Below, one piece after another: positions 63,004-64,000 of a DNA stretch of 64,000 bases. Location: positions 744,001-808,000 of the forward strand of contig NZ_UFUW01000001.1 in NCBI RefSeq assembly GCF_900460955.1, written 5' to 3'. Made by a program: the position numbers and the translations under genes. The stretch's first letter is position 1. Every line of letters begins with the position of its first letter. The DNA comes from Cardiobacterium valvarum. Lineage in GTDB: Bacteria; Pseudomonadota; Gammaproteobacteria; Cardiobacteriales; Cardiobacteriaceae. Below the pieces are notes generated by a model. The model was given only the letters and a program-made list of their open reading frames with translations. It was not told the DNA's origin and searched no databases.

Positions 63004-64000
63004 TTAATACAGGCGCTTGGGCAGGAACATGGCATCGCCGTAGCTGTAAAAGCGGTAGTCGTGGGCAATGGCATGCTGATAGGCGCGGCGGATGTTGTCG
63101 TAGCCGGCAAAAGCGCTGACCAGCATCAGCAGGGTGGATTCGGGCAGATGGAAGTTGGTGAAAAGGGCATCGACGACGCGGAAACGGTAGCCGGGGGTGA
63201 TAAAGAGGCGGGTGTCGCCAGTGTATGGCGCAAGATTGCCGCCTGCCGCCGCGCTTTCCAGGGCACGTAGGGCGGTGGTGCCAACGGCGATAACGCGGCC
63301 ACCGCGTGCGCGGCAGGCGGCGACGGCATCTACCACGTCTTCACCGACGGTGAGCCATTCTTCGTGCATGATGTGCTCGGCAAGGTTTTCGTGGCGCACC
63401 GGCTGGAAGGTGCCCGCGCCGACGTGCAGGGTGATTTCGGCGCGCTGCACGCCGCGCGCGGCGATGGCAGCGAGCAAGGCATCATCGAAGTGCAGGCCGG
63501 CGGTGGGAGCGGCGACGGCGCCGCTGTGTTTGGCGTACACGGTCTGGTAGCGCTCACTGTCGCTGTCCTGCGCGCGCCGTTCGAGGTAGGGCGGGATAGG
63601 CATTTCGCCATGCGCGGCGAGGAGTTCCTGCCACGGCGCGCCGTCGCTGTACAGGGTAAAAAGGGCGTCATCACGGTCGCCGACGCGGAGGGTGGCGTTG
63701 CCGATGTGGAGGGTGCTGCCCGTCTGCGGGCTTTTCGAGGCACGGATGTAGGCGCTGGCTTCATGCGGGCTTTTCAGGCGCTCGATGAGGATTTCGATTT
63801 TGCCGCCGCTGGCTTTGTGGCCGTAGAGACGGGCGGGGAGGACGCGGGTGTTGTTAAAAACGAGTAAGTCGGCGGGATCGAGGTAGTCGGGCAGGTCGCG
63901 CACTTGGCGGTCGCCGAGTTCGACGGTATCGGCATCCATGACGCGGGCGACGAGCATCCGCGCCGCGCTGCGCTCAGGCAGCGGATAGCGGGCGATGCGT
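63004..64000 (-). CDS. queA: tRNA queuosine synthesis enzyme QueA (N-terminus cut by window edge)
   Basis: QueA transfers and isomerises the ribosyl part of SAM to 7-aminomethyl-deazaguanine in tRNA. About 331 residues are visible; only some 15-20 N-terminal residues are missing. [66 protein letters not shown], the [11 protein letters not shown] strand and [17 protein letters not shown] are all family signatures. The true start is right of the window. An internal ATG at 63957 is not the start, because conserved residues precede it. Confidence 0.95.
   Translation of the reverse strand, partial: RIARYPLPERSAARMLVARVMDADTVELGDRQVRDLPDYLDPADLLVFNNTRVLPARLYGHKASGGKIEILIERLKSPHEASAYIRASKSPQTGSTLHIGNATLRVGDRDDALFTLYSDGAPWQELLAAHGEMPIPPYLERRAQDSDSERYQTVYAKHSGAVAAPTAGLHFDDALLAAIAARGVQRAEITLHVGAGTFQPVRHENLAEHIMHEEWLTVGEDVVDAVAACRARGGRVIAVGTTALRALESAAAGGNLAPYTGDTRLFITPGYRFRVVDALFTNFHLPESTLLMLVSAFAGYDNIRRAYQHAIAHDYRFYSYGDAMFLPKRLY

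Overview
The window is 64 kb of a GC-rich (roughly 60%) gammaproteobacterial chromosome. Gene content and order (trxA-rho, rlmE-ftsH-folP, LptD, a PilB-type Trx-MsrA-MsrB protein, secreted LigE ligase, ComM, IS1016 and IS630 elements, an FrpC-like RTX protein) fit a host-associated, naturally competent bacterium. Cardiobacterium or a close relative is my best guess from memory; the sequence alone does not prove it. No tRNA, rRNA, CRISPR array, prophage or clear replication origin was seen.

Layout. 1-7.2 kb: lptD (cut by the left edge), purH, three genes of unknown or loosely known function, and an OmpA-like lipoprotein. 7.2-11 kb: ubiC, two hydrolase/ligase genes and a DUF4143 ATPase, framed by intergenic 25-bp repeats. 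11-17.2 kb: pyrE, trxA and rho on the minus strand, divergent from an exonuclease III gene and a large MscS-family channel. 17.8-18.6 kb: an ExuR-like regulator. 18.8-26.5 kb: the accessory region. A minus-strand cluster encodes a lipoprotein, a 51-residue ORF, a four-helix membrane protein and a 1379-residue FrpC-like RTX protein with a self-processing Asp-Pro module. A second, damaged lipoprotein/small-ORF cassette lies upstream of it. 26.5-35.9 kb: SGNH hydrolase, PEBP protein, Sel1 proteins, a protein with a type IV pilin-like C-terminus, gpmA, yicC and lactate dehydrogenase. 36-40.8 kb: yhbY, rlmE, ftsH, folP and a Sel1 gene. 40.9-42.3 kb: a flavodoxin-fold oxidoreductase split by an IS630 element at a TA site. 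42.4-49.5 kb: HAD phosphatase, ubiA, ettA, a probable arfA with an ORF-internal terminator, two transporters and msrAB. 49.6-54.8 kb: a complete deoxyribose catabolism operon, deoC-deoP-deoX-deoK, with a convergent SorC-type regulator. 54.9-57.8 kb: a Csp-type copper storage protein, a TlpA-like lipoprotein, a YqhA-like protein and PPK2. 58-59.8 kb: a third lipoprotein cassette cut by a decayed IS1016. 59.9-64 kb: recF-comM, ybaK and queA (cut by the right edge).

The most unusual material is the RTX region and its three dispersed cassettes. Each cassette carries the same promoter (TTTACR-N17/18-TAYMGT), the same AACAAC/GTTGTT palindrome and the same leader, followed by a signal-peptide or lipoprotein gene and then a short ORF. 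One copy heads an operon that ends in an intact RTX gene; the other two end in a frameshifted ORF and in an IS1016. This looks like an expanded lipoprotein-plus-secreted-protein system, by analogy with FrpD/FrpC, whose downstream genes are partly eroded. Two further novelties are a family of 25-bp intergenic units in head-to-tail sets of one to three, and a periplasmic protein fused to an almost complete pilin.

Gene functions below come from reading the translated sequences and from remembered family features. No database search was run.
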